Notes: generated from the sequence alone by a model not told the origin. A stretch of 64,000 nt of DNA from Actinoplanes lobatus (GCF_014205215.1 NZ_JACHNC010000001.1:2609001-2673000), one strand, 5' to 3'; counted from the stretch's first letter, positions 51,853-60,956 are shown. Program-made: numbers and translations.

Positions 51853-52929
51853 GTGTCGAAGTCACGCCGCGGGCTGTTCGCCGCCGGCCTCACCGCAGCC
51901 GTGATCGGCTCCATCGGAGTCGTCTCAACCCTCAACGCGGGTGCGGAGCAGATCCCGGAGAGCACGGTCCCCGCAGTGGCGCCGGCCGACCCCGGTCCGG
52001 CGGAGGGTGGTGAGCCGCCGGTCGAGGACCCACCGACGAAACTGCCCTGGGGGCAGCGGCCCCAGGAGATCCAGACCGGGCGCAACGGCGCCAGCAGCGG
52101 CGCGCTGAAGGCCGCCGGGCTGGACGCGGCCGCGCCCGACGCGAGCGGCGAGGAGGCCGAGGAGGAGTACGCGCCGAAGGGCCGCTCCACAGGTTCCGGG
52201 GTGCTCAAGAAGGAGACGACCACGGTCGTGCCGCCGGAGCCGCCGAGCCCCACCCCGACCGCCGCCGCGGCCAGGCCGACCGTCCACTTCCTCTACAACG
52301 TCGGGTCGCAGGCCGCGGTCTCCGACGGGGCGTACGCGAACCTGACGATCAACCGGCCGGCTCTGGCCCGATCCGACTACCACACGCTGGCCGAGCTGGC
52401 CGTGCAGTCCGCCGACGGCGCCCAGATCGTCGAGATCGGGTGGAACGTGGACCGCGTGGTCAACGGCGACGACGACCCGCACCTGTTCGTCTACCACTGG
52501 GTGGACCGGAAGCCGACCTGCTACAACGGCTGCGGATTCGTGCAGTTCAGCGACAACATCCGGCCCGGCGACACGCTGCCGCAGGACGTCACGAAGCGGT
52601 TCGGGATCCAGTACTTCAACAGGGCCTGGTGGATCGCGTACGACACCGAGTGGGTGGGCTACTTCCCGGCGTCGCAGTGGCCGACCGTGGACTTCTCCAA
52701 GACCGGCCTGGTCCAGGTCTTCGGTGAGGTGGCCGCGGCCACCGCCACCCCCTGCACCCAGATGGGCAACGGCAGGGACGGCGACGACACGACGGCCGCC
52801 CGGGTCGGCAGCCTGACCTACCTCAACGGGCCCGCGGTGGACATGCACATCCGCAGCACCAGCGACGTCTACACGGTCACCAAGTTGAGCGCCCGGACCT
52901 TCCGGTACGGCGGCCCAGGACTCTGCTGA
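51853..52929 (+). CDS. Secreted neprosin-domain protein
   Basis: 358 residues. GTG 51853 opens a signal peptide (SKSRRGLFAAGLTAAVIGSIGVVSTLNA). A Pro/Glu/Ala-rich linker runs to about 140. The neprosin (DUF239) domain then includes IVEIGWNVDRVVNGDDDPHLFVYHW, CYNGCGFVQ, FNRAWWIAYDTEWVGYFP and FRYGGPGLC at the end. Two glutamates likely to form the active pair of this glutamic-peptidase family are Glu194 (VEIGWNV) and Glu292 (FGEVAA). Neprosins cleave after proline. The upstream ATG 51772 would add unneeded residues. Confidence 0.78.
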   Translation: MSKSRRGLFAAGLTAAVIGSIGVVSTLNAGAEQIPESTVPAVAPADPGPAEGGEPPVEDPPTKLPWGQRPQEIQTGRNGASSGALKAAGLDAAAPDASGEEAEEEYAPKGRSTGSGVLKKETTTVVPPEPPSPTPTAAAARPTVHFLYNVGSQAAVSDGAYANLTINRPALARSDYHTLAELAVQSADGAQIVEIGWNVDRVVNGDDDPHLFVYHWVDRKPTCYNGCGFVQFSDNIRPGDTLPQDVTKRFGIQYFNRAWWIAYDTEWVGYFPASQWPTVDFSKTGLVQVFGEVAAATATPCTQMGNGRDGDDTTAARVGSLTYLNGPAVDMHIRSTSDVYTVTKLSARTFRYGGPGLC

Positions 52930-52946
52930 CCTGGATCCTCGGTCTC

Positions 52947-52977
52947 GATGCCCGGCCCCGGAAGGGTGCCGGGCATC
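52947..52977 (+). terminator. Terminator of the neprosin-like gene
   Basis: GATGCCCGGC (52947-52956) and its exact complement (52968-52977) surround an eleven-base loop, followed by AGCGTTTTCC. A stem plus T-run makes this the clearest intrinsic terminator in this part. Confidence 0.85.
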
Positions 52978-53075
52978 AGCGTTTTCCGGTTTTCCGGGGC
53001 GGTCCTTGAACCGATCCACATGCCACGATGTACATCGAGGTGGCCGGGCCGAACCCGAGGGGAGAGCTGGCGCCG

Positions 53076-53597
53076 ATGAAGCGACGGGTGAACCCCGACG
53101 AGCAACTGATGACCGCGCTCTACACCGAACACTATGCCGTCCTGATCAACTTCGTCTCCCGGTACGTGAACGACCGGCACAAGGCGGAGGACCTGGTTCA
53201 GGAGACACTTCTGCGAGCCTGGAAGCACATCGACCACCTCGACCCGGAACCGGGACGAACCAGGTCGTACCTGCTCACCATCGCCCGCAACGTGGTGACC
53301 AACGCCTGGCGGGCCGAACAGCGCCGACCACGCCTGGTCGCCGACGAGAACGCGGTCAACTCGGTGCCGTCGGCGGACAATGTCGATCAGATGGTGGAAG
53401 GCTGGCTGGTGGCGGAGGCTATGGAACGCCTCTCGCCGGAACACCGGGCGGTCATCCAGGCGATGTATTACGAGGGGCAGAGCGTGGCGGACGCGGCGCG
53501 GAAGCTGTCGGTGCCGGAGGGCACCGTCAAATCCCGGGCCTACTACGCCGTACGCGCACTGCGCACCGTCTTCGAGGAGATGGGGATGCTGCGATGA
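53076..53597 (+). CDS. ECF RNA polymerase sigma factor (SigK/SigL-like)
   Basis: 173 residues from ATG 53076; ATG 53028 would add 16 residues. Region 2 reads LYTEHYAVLINFVSRYVNDRHKAEDLVQETLLRAWKHID (about 17-55), with LVQETLLRAWKH as the -10 recognition helix. Region 4 contains LSPEHRAVIQAMYYEGQSVADAARKLSVPEGTVKSRAYYAVRALR. Its stop overlaps the start of the anti-sigma gene (ATGA), so both proteins are made together. Confidence 0.92.
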   Translation: MKRRVNPDEQLMTALYTEHYAVLINFVSRYVNDRHKAEDLVQETLLRAWKHIDHLDPEPGRTRSYLLTIARNVVTNAWRAEQRRPRLVADENAVNSVPSADNVDQMVEGWLVAEAMERLSPEHRAVIQAMYYEGQSVADAARKLSVPEGTVKSRAYYAVRALRTVFEEMGMLR

Positions 53598-54316
53598 GCG
53601 ATCTTGACGAGCACGGCGCTCTGCATCGTCTGCTGGGCGGGTATCTCCTGGGCGGTCTGGACGAGGCGGACACCGATCGGCTCGACGAACACCTGCACGA
53701 CTGCGCGGAGTGCCGGGCCGAACTCGACCGGCTCTCCCCCGTACCGGAAATGCTGCAGAGTCTGCCGGACGCGCGGCACCTGGGTGGCGGCGCGGCGCTC
53801 GCGGTCTCACCGACCGCCCGGCCGAGCCCGCAGAACATCGAGAACCTGCTCAGCCGGATGCGGCAGCAGAAGTTCAAGGAGACCCGGGTGAACCGGGTGC
53901 GGTGGCTGGCCGCCGCCTCGGTCACGCTCATCGCGGCCGCCGCGATCGGCTACGGGATCATGACGAACACCGGCGAGGGCACCCCGACCGGTCCGGAGGC
54001 GCTGCCCAGCGTGCAGTTGATCAGCGCGCGGTTCCAGCCGGCGCCGGGCAGCGGGCTCACCGGCCAGGCGTCGATCACCCCGAAGAAGTGGGGTGTCGAA
54101 GTGGGGCTGGACGTGAGCCGGATGTCCGGGAACGGGCCTTTCCTGTGCCTGGTGCGCACCAAGAGCGGCACCACCGAGCAGGCCGCCGCCTGGGGCGACA
54201 CGCTGGACGGCCAGGCGAAGCTGATCGGTGCCAGCTCGGTGAAGGCGGCCGAGGTCGACGCCATCCTGATCACCGACCGTGACGGGAAGGTGCTGGGCAC
54301 GGCGACGATGGCCTGA
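53594..54316 (+). CDS. Zinc-finger anti-sigma factor, membrane anchored
   Basis: 240 residues. The N-terminal zinc-binding anti-sigma motif is HLHDCAECR (His-x3-Cys-x2-Cys, residues about 33-41), within DEHGALHRLLGGYLLGGLDEAD. One membrane helix at about 100-120 (WLAAASVTLIAAAAIGYGI) and an outside beta-rich domain follow (VQLISARFQPAPGSGLTGQ ... VDAILITDRDGKVLGTA). It holds the ECF sigma factor inactive until a signal from outside or redox change; the signal is unknown. Confidence 0.9.
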   Translation: MSDLDEHGALHRLLGGYLLGGLDEADTDRLDEHLHDCAECRAELDRLSPVPEMLQSLPDARHLGGGAALAVSPTARPSPQNIENLLSRMRQQKFKETRVNRVRWLAAASVTLIAAAAIGYGIMTNTGEGTPTGPEALPSVQLISARFQPAPGSGLTGQASITPKKWGVEVGLDVSRMSGNGPFLCLVRTKSGTTEQAAAWGDTLDGQAKLIGASSVKAAEVDAILITDRDGKVLGTATMA

Positions 54317-54339
54317 AAGCGGTTGCCGGGGTGGGTTGA

Positions 54340-55371
54340 ATGAGAGTCATGAAACTCCGTCCCGGCGATCGCGTCGCCGTCGTCTCGCCCTCGTTCGCCG
54401 CGCCCGCGCTCTTCCCGGAGATCCACGAGCAGGCCATGCGCCGGCTCCGGGAGGAGTTCGGCCTGGAGCCGGTGGAGTACCCGGCCACCCGCCGGTTCGG
54501 CGCCTCGCCGGAGGAGCGGGCGGCCGACCTGACGGCCGCATGGGCGGACCCGACGATCCGGGCGGTGCTGGCCACCATCGGCGGCGACGACCAGATCACC
54601 GTGCTGCGGCATCTCGACCCGGCGGTGTTCCGGGCCGACCCGAAGCCGTTCCTCGGATTCTCGGACAACACGAACCTGCTGAACTGGCTCTGGTTCCACG
54701 GCATCCCGGCCTATCACGGCGGTTCGACACAACTGCACCTGGGCGCCGGCGGCGGGGTCGACCCGGTGCACGCGGCCTCCTTGCGGGCGGCCCTGTTCGA
54801 GCAGACCGACCTGGAGATCCATCCGCTCGCCGAGATCCGCGAGGAGGAGATCAGCTGGGAGGATCCGCGTTCGCTGACCGAGCATGCGCCGTCGGTGAAC
54901 GCCCCCGGCTGGGAGTGGCACCGGGCGGACCGGGTGGTGAGCGGGCCGACCTGGGGCGGCTGCCTGGAGATCCTGCACTGGAACCTGGCCGCCGGGCGCT
55001 GGATCCACCCGGCCGAGCGGTACGCCGGTTCGGTCCTGCTGCTGGAGACGTCCGAGGAGATGCCGTCGGGCGGGGAGGTGTTCCGGATGCTGCGCAACGC
55101 CGGCGAGCGCGGCCTGCTGGAGCAGTTCCCGGCCGTGCTGGTGGCGACCGCGAAGGCCAGCCTCTTCTCGGCGCCGAAGCCGCCGGAGGTGCGGGAGAAG
55201 TACCGGGCCGAGCAGCGGGCCGCGGTGCTCAAGGCGCTGGACGCCTACCACCCGGAGGCGATGGTGGTCTTCGGCGTGGAGTTCGGGCACACCGCGCCGC
55301 AGTGGGTGCTGCCGTACGGCGGACGGATCACGGTCGACGGCCCGAACCGCCGGATCACCGCCCACTTCTAG
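54340..55371 (+). CDS. S66 family peptidase (LD-carboxypeptidase / MccF-like)
   Basis: 343 residues. S66 serine peptidases remove the terminal D-Ala of muropeptides or disarm microcin-type antibiotics. KLRPGDRVAVVSPS is the N-terminal signature, the nucleophile Ser is in FLGFSDNTNLLNW, the Glu is in VLLLETSEEMPS and the catalytic His is in FGVEFGHTAPQWVLPYGG. ATG 54349 is an alternative start. It ends by overlapping the convergent receiver gene by four bases. Confidence 0.9.
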   Translation: MRVMKLRPGDRVAVVSPSFAAPALFPEIHEQAMRRLREEFGLEPVEYPATRRFGASPEERAADLTAAWADPTIRAVLATIGGDDQITVLRHLDPAVFRADPKPFLGFSDNTNLLNWLWFHGIPAYHGGSTQLHLGAGGGVDPVHAASLRAALFEQTDLEIHPLAEIREEEISWEDPRSLTEHAPSVNAPGWEWHRADRVVSGPTWGGCLEILHWNLAAGRWIHPAERYAGSVLLLETSEEMPSGGEVFRMLRNAGERGLLEQFPAVLVATAKASLFSAPKPPEVREKYRAEQRAAVLKALDAYHPEAMVVFGVEFGHTAPQWVLPYGGRITVDGPNRRITAHF

Positions 55372-55847
55372 GCGATGCGCCGCGCCGTCTCCTTCTTCTC
55401 CAGCGGAGGCGGCGGCATCGCCTGACGTGCGGCGATCATGGCCGCCCGCGCTGCCGTCGCCGCCCGGGCCGCGGCCGCCGACCGGACCCGCATCAGCGTC
55501 TCCACCCGGGCGGTGAACTCGGCCCGGCTGAACGGTTTGGCCAGGAAGTCGTCAGCGCCGGCGCGCAGGGCGGTCGTGACCCGATGACCGTGCACGTCGG
55601 CGCTGACCATCAGGATCGGCAGCGATGCGGTCTTCGGGTCGCCGCGGATGAGGCGGCACAGTTCGATGCCGGAGATCCCGCCCATCCGGACGTCGATCAC
55701 GGCGGCGTCGATGCCGCCCTCGGCCAGCCGGGCCAGCGCCGCGGTGGCGTCGGCGACGGTGACGACGTCGAACCCCAGCCGGACCAGCGCCAACGTCAGC
55801 AACTCTCGGTGGTCGACCTCATCGTCGGCGATCAACACGGTTGCCAC
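55368..55847 (-). CDS. Receiver-only response regulator
   Basis: 159 residues. A CheY-like domain (residues 1-120): acidic pair in LIADDEVDH, phospho-acceptor Asp in AAVIDVRMGG, and the conserved Lys in FLAKPFSR. The remaining 35 residues are Ala/Arg-rich (AAAARAATAARAAMIAARQ) with no DNA-binding domain, so it probably acts through a protein partner. GTG 55847 has GGAGG five bases upstream. No histidine kinase is adjacent. Confidence 0.88.
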   Translation of the reverse strand: MATVLIADDEVDHRELLTLALVRLGFDVVTVADATAALARLAEGGIDAAVIDVRMGGISGIELCRLIRGDPKTASLPILMVSADVHGHRVTTALRAGADDFLAKPFSRAEFTARVETLMRVRSAAAARAATAARAAMIAARQAMPPPPLEKKETARRIA

Positions 55848-55930
55848 GGGAACCTCCGGAACATGGCGGGCTGCTGTTACTCCTGTTCGGCAACCGAGAT
55901 GAACCACTGAGCGCGAATAGGGTGGGAGAC

Positions 55931-56944
55931 ATGCGCGCCGCCGTCTTCCCCGAAACTGGCCCCGCTTCCGTCCTCCGACTCGTCGACCGTGATCTGCCGC
56001 TGGCCGCCGCCGGGGAGGTCCGCGTCCGGATCGTTCTCTCCGCGGTGAACCCCACCGACACCGGCACCCGGGCCGGTCGCGGGGTGCCGGACGGGGTGGC
56101 CCCACCCCGGGTGCCGAACCAGGACGGCGCCGGTGTGGTCGACGCCCTCGGCGAGGGCGTCTCCGATCTCGAGCCGGGCGACCGGGTGTGGGTGTGGGAC
56201 GCCGGGTACGGCCGCGCGAACGGCACCGCCCAGGAGTACCTGGTGCTGCCCCGCCACCAGGTGGTTCGGATGAACGACGACGTCCCGTTCGAGGTCGGCG
56301 CCGATCTGGGCATCCCGGCGCTCACCGCGCACCGCTGCCTCACCCTCGTCGCCGACGGCCCGGCCCGGCTGGCCCCGGGCGCGCTGGACGGCCGGACCGT
56401 GCTGGTCGCCGGTGGCGCGGGCGCGGTCGGCAACGCGGCCATCCAGCTCGCCAAGTGGGCCGGCGCCACCGTGCTGACGACGGTCAGCTCGAAGGAGAAG
56501 GCGGCCCTCGCGCTGGCCGCCGGCGCGGACGCGGTGATCGACTACCGGGAGGAGGACGTCGCGGCCCGGGTCCGGGAGTTGAGCCCGGGCGGCCCGCACG
56601 TGATCGTCGAGGTGAACACCGCGAACCTCGACCTCGACCTGGACGTGATCGCCCCGGGCGGAAACATCGCCATCTACGTGGGCGGGAAGTTCAGTGTGCC
56701 CAGCTTCAAGGCGATGCTGAAGAACGTCAGCCTCGACTTCGTGCTCACCTACACGACCTCGCCGGAGGAGAAGGCGAACGCGGTGGCGGCGGTCGCCGAA
56801 GCGGCCAACGCGGGCGCCTTCCGGGTCGGCGAGGAGGCCGGGCTGCCGATCATCCGGTTCCCGCTGGACCGGGTCGCCGAGGCGCACGAGGCCGTCGAGA
56901 ACCATGCCGTCGGCAAGGTCGTCATCGAGGTGACCGCTCCCTGA
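55931..56944 (+). CDS. Zinc-type alcohol dehydrogenase / quinone oxidoreductase family protein
   Basis: 337 residues. MDR-superfamily NADPH oxidoreductase. MRAAVFPETGPASVLRLVDRDLP starts the GroES-like domain; VLVAGGAGAVGNAAIQLAKWAGATVLTTVSS is the NADPH Rossmann motif. No zinc ligands are obvious, which fits the quinone oxidoreductase branch. It overlaps the convergent pseG gene by 23 bases. Confidence 0.9.
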   Translation: MRAAVFPETGPASVLRLVDRDLPLAAAGEVRVRIVLSAVNPTDTGTRAGRGVPDGVAPPRVPNQDGAGVVDALGEGVSDLEPGDRVWVWDAGYGRANGTAQEYLVLPRHQVVRMNDDVPFEVGADLGIPALTAHRCLTLVADGPARLAPGALDGRTVLVAGGAGAVGNAAIQLAKWAGATVLTTVSSKEKAALALAAGADAVIDYREEDVAARVRELSPGGPHVIVEVNTANLDLDLDVIAPGGNIAIYVGGKFSVPSFKAMLKNVSLDFVLTYTTSPEEKANAVAAVAEAANAGAFRVGEEAGLPIIRFPLDRVAEAHEAVENHAVGKVVIEVTAP

Positions 56945-57929
56945 GCAGGCTGTCCGCCACCCGTTCGACGCCCCGGCCGTCCACCGCGGCCCATCCGTGG
57001 ACGGCCAGGGCGGTCCGGTCGCCCGGGTTCAGCAGCAGCCGGCGCAACGTGGTCACCGCCTCCCCGCCCAGCTCCCCGAGACGTCCCAGGCCGGCCGCGT
57101 AACCGCGGGCGACGGTCCGTTCGTACCCCCGGATCTGGTTGTCGACGACCCAGACCAGCGCGGCGGCCCGGCCCAGGCACAGCAGCTCCCAGGTCGACGT
57201 GCCGCTCGCGCTGACCACCAGATCGGCGTCGGCGAGCAGTTCGGGCAGGCGGTCGGTCGGTTCGATGACGTGCAGGGTCTGGCCCTCGCCGGGCCGGACC
57301 GCGAGCAGTTCGGTGCGCAGCCCGTCGTCGGCGGCGATCACGGTGGCGTCGAAGGGCGCCGCGGTCCAGGCGAGCAGTCGCGCCACCTGCGGCGCGGCAC
57401 GGTAGGCGTCGGTTCCGCCGAAGAACGCGACAACCTTGGGCGTACGGGCATTCGAGTGCACCGGCGCGGCGGACGGCCGTAACCGCCGCACCGAGGCACG
57501 CAGCAGCGCGTAGTCCAGCCCGGCCAGCCGCACGTCCCCGATGTCGAGGGCGGCGTCCAGGTTCTGGTCGACGTAGATGTCCGCGTCCTGGCCGCGCGGG
57601 TCACCGTCCACGATGGCCAGCACGGTCCGGCCGGTGCGGCGGACCGCCCGGCTGTGCGACGGCGGCAGTGTGTACGAGTCCACCACCAGCGCGTCCAGGT
57701 TCAGCCGTTCGGCCGCCGCGACCAGTCCCACCTCGTCGTAGGGCGCCGGATGCCAGGGCAGCCCGCGCTGGTCGAGCTGCGCGGCGGCCCACTCCAGCCC
57801 GCCCAGGTCGCTGAGGAAGTGCACGTCCACCCCGCGGGCGGTCAGCTCCTCGGCGAGCGCCACGCACCGCACCAGGTGGCCCACCCCGGTACGCGGTCCG
57901 GCGTCACACCGGATCCCGATGCTCGTCAC
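56922..57929 (-). CDS. pseG: PseG-like UDP-sugar hydrolase
   Basis: 335 residues. PseG removes UDP from UDP-2,4-diacetamido-2,4,6-trideoxy-altrose in pseudaminic acid synthesis. The RCDAGPRTGVGHLVRCVALAEEL motif has the catalytic His in GVGH, and VVAFFGGTDAYR plus VVSASGTSTWELLCLGRA form the UDP site of this GT-B-like enzyme. The GTG overlaps the stop of the gene upstream. It is the last gene of the operon, and no pseI (sialic-acid synthase) or pseH (acetyltransferase) follows. Confidence 0.85.
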   Translation of the reverse strand: MTSIGIRCDAGPRTGVGHLVRCVALAEELTARGVDVHFLSDLGGLEWAAAQLDQRGLPWHPAPYDEVGLVAAAERLNLDALVVDSYTLPPSHSRAVRRTGRTVLAIVDGDPRGQDADIYVDQNLDAALDIGDVRLAGLDYALLRASVRRLRPSAAPVHSNARTPKVVAFFGGTDAYRAAPQVARLLAWTAAPFDATVIAADDGLRTELLAVRPGEGQTLHVIEPTDRLPELLADADLVVSASGTSTWELLCLGRAAALVWVVDNQIRGYERTVARGYAAGLGRLGELGGEAVTTLRRLLLNPGDRTALAVHGWAAVDGRGVERVADSLLRERSPR

Positions 57930-58651
57930 GCCTGCTCCAGCTCCTTCTGCCGGACGTGCGCGTTCAACTCGGCCAGCTCGGGACGGTTGCCCAGCCACGT
58001 CGCGATCGACGAGACCGAGGTGGGCGCGTCGCCGAAGTGGTCGACGATCGCCTCGATCAGACGCCAGTCGTCCTCGGTGTCCAGGGTGAGCCGCAGGTGC
58101 GACAGGTCCGGCAGCACGGTCAACCCGATCACGTCGAACTCGGCGGGGTGGGTGTAGACGTACGACGTCACGTGGGTGCGGTGGTGGTCGTACGCCAGCT
58201 TGTCGATCTCCTTGAGGACCGCCGCCCGGACCACCTCGACGTCCAGGCCGCGCGGCAGGGTCCGGGTGATCGACGTGGTCAGGTAGTCCGCCCCGGCCGC
58301 CTCGAACACCCGGTACGCCCGGGCGACCAGCCGCGGGTCGAGCAGCGGGCAGTCCGCGGTGAACCGCATGACGTGCTCGGCCGACCGGGTCTCCAGCACC
58401 CCGAGGAACCGGGTGAGCACGTCGTCGACCGGTCCGCGGTAGCAGTCCACCCCGATCGCCGCGCATTCGGCGGCGACCGCGTCGTCGTCCGGCTCGACCG
58501 TGGTCGCCACGACGAGGTCGTCCAGGACACCGCTCTCCCGGGCGGCGCGGACCACCCGGTCGAGGACGGTCCGGCCGCCGAGGTGGCGCAGCACCTTGCC
58601 GGGCAGCCGGGTGGAGCCCATCCGGGCCTGAATGATGCCGAGCGTCGTCAT
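57926..58651 (-). CDS. SpsF-like cytidylyltransferase (possible PseF)
   Basis: 241 residues. IIQARMGSTRLPGKVLRHLGG is the signature of SpsF/NTP-transferase proteins that load CMP or similar onto acidic sugars; MRFTADCPLLDPRLV holds a metal-binding Asp. In this operon it would make CMP-nonulosonic acid, the PseF step, but the family is wider than PseF. ATG 58651 overlaps the methyltransferase stop (ATGA). Confidence 0.82.
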   Translation of the reverse strand: MTTLGIIQARMGSTRLPGKVLRHLGGRTVLDRVVRAARESGVLDDLVVATTVEPDDDAVAAECAAIGVDCYRGPVDDVLTRFLGVLETRSAEHVMRFTADCPLLDPRLVARAYRVFEAAGADYLTTSITRTLPRGLDVEVVRAAVLKEIDKLAYDHHRTHVTSYVYTHPAEFDVIGLTVLPDLSHLRLTLDTEDDWRLIEAIVDHFGDAPTSVSSIATWLGNRPELAELNAHVRQKELEQA

Positions 58652-60147
58652 TGCGTTCCTCTGTTCCGGATCCGGTTGCGGGCCGCCCGGGCGATGCCGA
58701 GGCCCGCCTTGGCGGCGCGAAATCCCAGGGAGCCGCTGAACGCGGCGATCTGCACCTTGGCGCGGCCCAGTTCGGCCTCGCGTTTGCCGAGTTCCGCCTC
58801 GTAGAACCGGACGCGGTCCTCGGCGTCGGCCAGCCGGCGGCGCACCGCGTCGAGCTGTTCCTCGTGTTGCCGCCGGATGTCCGGCAGCTCGTCGCCGGAC
58901 ACCGGTGCCGGCGTCGGCGCGGTGGTCAGCCCGGCCGCCCCGGCGAGCACGTCGGTGAGCCGGGCGACGTCGGTGACCCCCGGCCACGGGTGGTGGTAGC
59001 CGCCGGTGGCCAGCGTGTGCGCGAAGCGGGCCAGCGCGTCCGCCCGGTCCGGCGCCGACGGGTCCAGCCGGGCGTACCGGTCGCCGTCCACCAGCACGTT
59101 CCCGGCGGGCACGTTCGGCAGTCCGGTCATCCAGCCGGTGAGCAGCCGGCGCAGGCCCGGCAGGTCGTGCCCGAGCGCGGCGGTGAGCAGCCGCTCCTCC
59201 AGCAGCCGGCCGGACGGCAGCGGCCCGGTCAGCTCCTCGGGGCCCTGCACGGCCCGGCGCGACCAGGAGCCGTCCGGGCTCTTCACCAGCTCGGTGAGCG
59301 CGCCGCCCGGGCCCGCGATCAGTGCCGGCGGGAGCGGGACGACCTGGCCCGGGCGGGTGGCGAGCTGGGCGACGGCCAGCCAGCCGGGCGCCAGCTCGGC
59401 GCCGAGACCGCGGCGCACGGCCGCGGCGGCCAGCCGGCGGGGATCGCTCAGGACAGACCTTTCCCGGTACGCCGGAGCGACCGCCGCCGAAGCCAGGGCG
59501 GACAGCGCGTCCAGTGGCCCGTAGCGGAATGTTTCCGGGGTGGCCAGCAGGGTGGGCCGTTCGGGCAGCGGCCAGACCGCGGCCAGCCCGGCGACCGGCA
59601 GCCCCTCGGCGCCGAGTGCGGCGGCGAGCCGGTCCGGGCGGCCGGGTGCGCTGCCGAACTCGCCGAGCGGAGACCAGGCGTCACCGGTCCGGGCCGCAGT
59701 CGGGGTGCCCGGATCGACCAGGCGGTGTACGCCCAGCTCGTTTTCCACGGCGATCAGCAGCGTGCCGCCGGGACGCAGCGCTCGTTTGAACACCCGGACC
59801 GATTCCGCCCAGTCCAGCTGCGGGCCCTCCGGTGAGCAGAGTCGGCCCGCGCCGTCCAGGGCGATCACCGTGTCGTACCGGTCGGTGTCGGTGAGCTTGG
59901 AGAGGTCGCCGCAGACCACCCGTACGTCCCGGGTGGTCACCTGCTCGGCGTCCGGCCGGGAGCGCAGCAGCAGGGTGACCTCGCGACGGTCGGCCACCGC
60001 CCGGATCAGCGCCTCGTGGTGCGGGCCGGCGATCAGCACCCGGATCCCGGTGGGTAGGTGGTCGATCAGGCGCCGGTAGAGCGGGCCGCCGGCCGGTGGG
60101 CGTTCCTCGGCGTACTCCGGCATCTCGCCGCCGATCATGGTGATCAT
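58648..60147 (-). CDS. SAM-dependent methyltransferase-like protein with coiled-coil tail
   Basis: 499 residues. A Rossmann methyltransferase-like core is suggested by IRVLIAGPHHEALIRAVADRREVTLLLRSRP and YDTVIALDGAGR ... VFKRALRPGGTLLIAVEN (about residues 35-140); the glycine-rich SAM loop is weak (AGPHHEA). A kinase-like middle part (NVLVDGDRYARLDPSAPDR) and a coiled coil follow (about 425-475: RRQHEEQLDAVRRRLADAEDRV). Such proteins often sit with glycan genes and may modify sugars or tether enzymes. ATG 60147 overlaps the previous stop. Confidence 0.65.
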   Translation of the reverse strand: MITMIGGEMPEYAEERPPAGGPLYRRLIDHLPTGIRVLIAGPHHEALIRAVADRREVTLLLRSRPDAEQVTTRDVRVVCGDLSKLTDTDRYDTVIALDGAGRLCSPEGPQLDWAESVRVFKRALRPGGTLLIAVENELGVHRLVDPGTPTAARTGDAWSPLGEFGSAPGRPDRLAAALGAEGLPVAGLAAVWPLPERPTLLATPETFRYGPLDALSALASAAVAPAYRERSVLSDPRRLAAAAVRRGLGAELAPGWLAVAQLATRPGQVVPLPPALIAGPGGALTELVKSPDGSWSRRAVQGPEELTGPLPSGRLLEERLLTAALGHDLPGLRRLLTGWMTGLPNVPAGNVLVDGDRYARLDPSAPDRADALARFAHTLATGGYHHPWPGVTDVARLTDVLAGAAGLTTAPTPAPVSGDELPDIRRQHEEQLDAVRRRLADAEDRVRFYEAELGKREAELGRAKVQIAAFSGSLGFRAAKAGLGIARAARNRIRNRGTQ

Positions 60148-60953
60148 GCCGGCCAGCCCAGGATCGCGCGTAGCTCGGCCGGCCCGGCCAGGTGACCGTC
60201 GCCGAGCTCGGCCAGCGCGACGGCCCGGGCCCGGTCCGGGTCCGGCCCGGTCCCGTGCAGCTCCGGCCACTCCCGGCGGATCCGCTCGGCGGTCGGGGTG
60301 TCCTCCCCGGCCAGGTACATCGGGTCGCCGTAGACGGCCGGGGCGCACCCGGCCACGGCGCCGTAGAGGATCGCGGTGCTCAGCCGGTTCGACGCCACCC
60401 GGCGGTGCCGGCGCAGCTCGGCGAGTTGCTTGTGGAGGAACCGGGCGTCGGTCTGCCGCCGCATGTAGCCGCGGTAGCCGTGGCAGACGACCCGGCCGGC
60501 GTGCTCGTAGGCGGCCCGGATCCGGTCGTCGCGGTACTCGTTCCAGTACAGGCAGAACGTGACCGGGCCGGTCTCGGTCGCCGTGATCTCGTCGATCAGG
60601 CGCAGGTGGTCGCCGCTGACCCGCTGGCCCTCCCAGCCGTGGAACGGGTACCAGATCGTGCCCTCGCGCTCGCCCTCGTCCACGCTGTCCGATTCGGATC
60701 GGAGCAGGTAGAGGAACGGTGCGCCGGTCACGGTGGCCAGCGGGCGGCCCATCGACCAGGCCCGGCGGCGGGTCCGCTCGGACCACACGAAGATCGGTGA
60801 GCCGGGCGCGTACGGCGTGCCGCCGCCCAGCCCGTCCACCACGTTCCAGCCGTGCTGGAGGTAGCCCTCGATCCGGGGCGGATCGTCCGGGTCCAGCCCG
60901 CAGTACCCGGCGAGCACCTGGGCGTGCCCGTAGAAGTGGTTCCCGTGGTGCAC
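60144..60953 (-). CDS. Unrecognised protein of the pse operon
   Basis: 269 residues. No family recognised. GTG 60953 lies three bases after the pseC stop; the gene ends with an ATGA overlap. The text holds EGYLQHGWNVVDGLGGG near residue 30-45, IFVWSERTRRRAW, PFLYLLRSES, LYWNEYRDDRIR and VASNRLSTAILYGAVAGCAPAVYG. The ordered short motifs, GT-B-like helices and its place in the operon suggest a glycosyltransferase or related sugar enzyme, as an inference only. Confidence 0.6.
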   Translation of the reverse strand: MHHGNHFYGHAQVLAGYCGLDPDDPPRIEGYLQHGWNVVDGLGGGTPYAPGSPIFVWSERTRRRAWSMGRPLATVTGAPFLYLLRSESDSVDEGEREGTIWYPFHGWEGQRVSGDHLRLIDEITATETGPVTFCLYWNEYRDDRIRAAYEHAGRVVCHGYRGYMRRQTDARFLHKQLAELRRHRRVASNRLSTAILYGAVAGCAPAVYGDPMYLAGEDTPTAERIRREWPELHGTGPDPDRARAVALAELGDGHLAGPAELRAILGWPA

Positions 60954-60956
60954 CCG

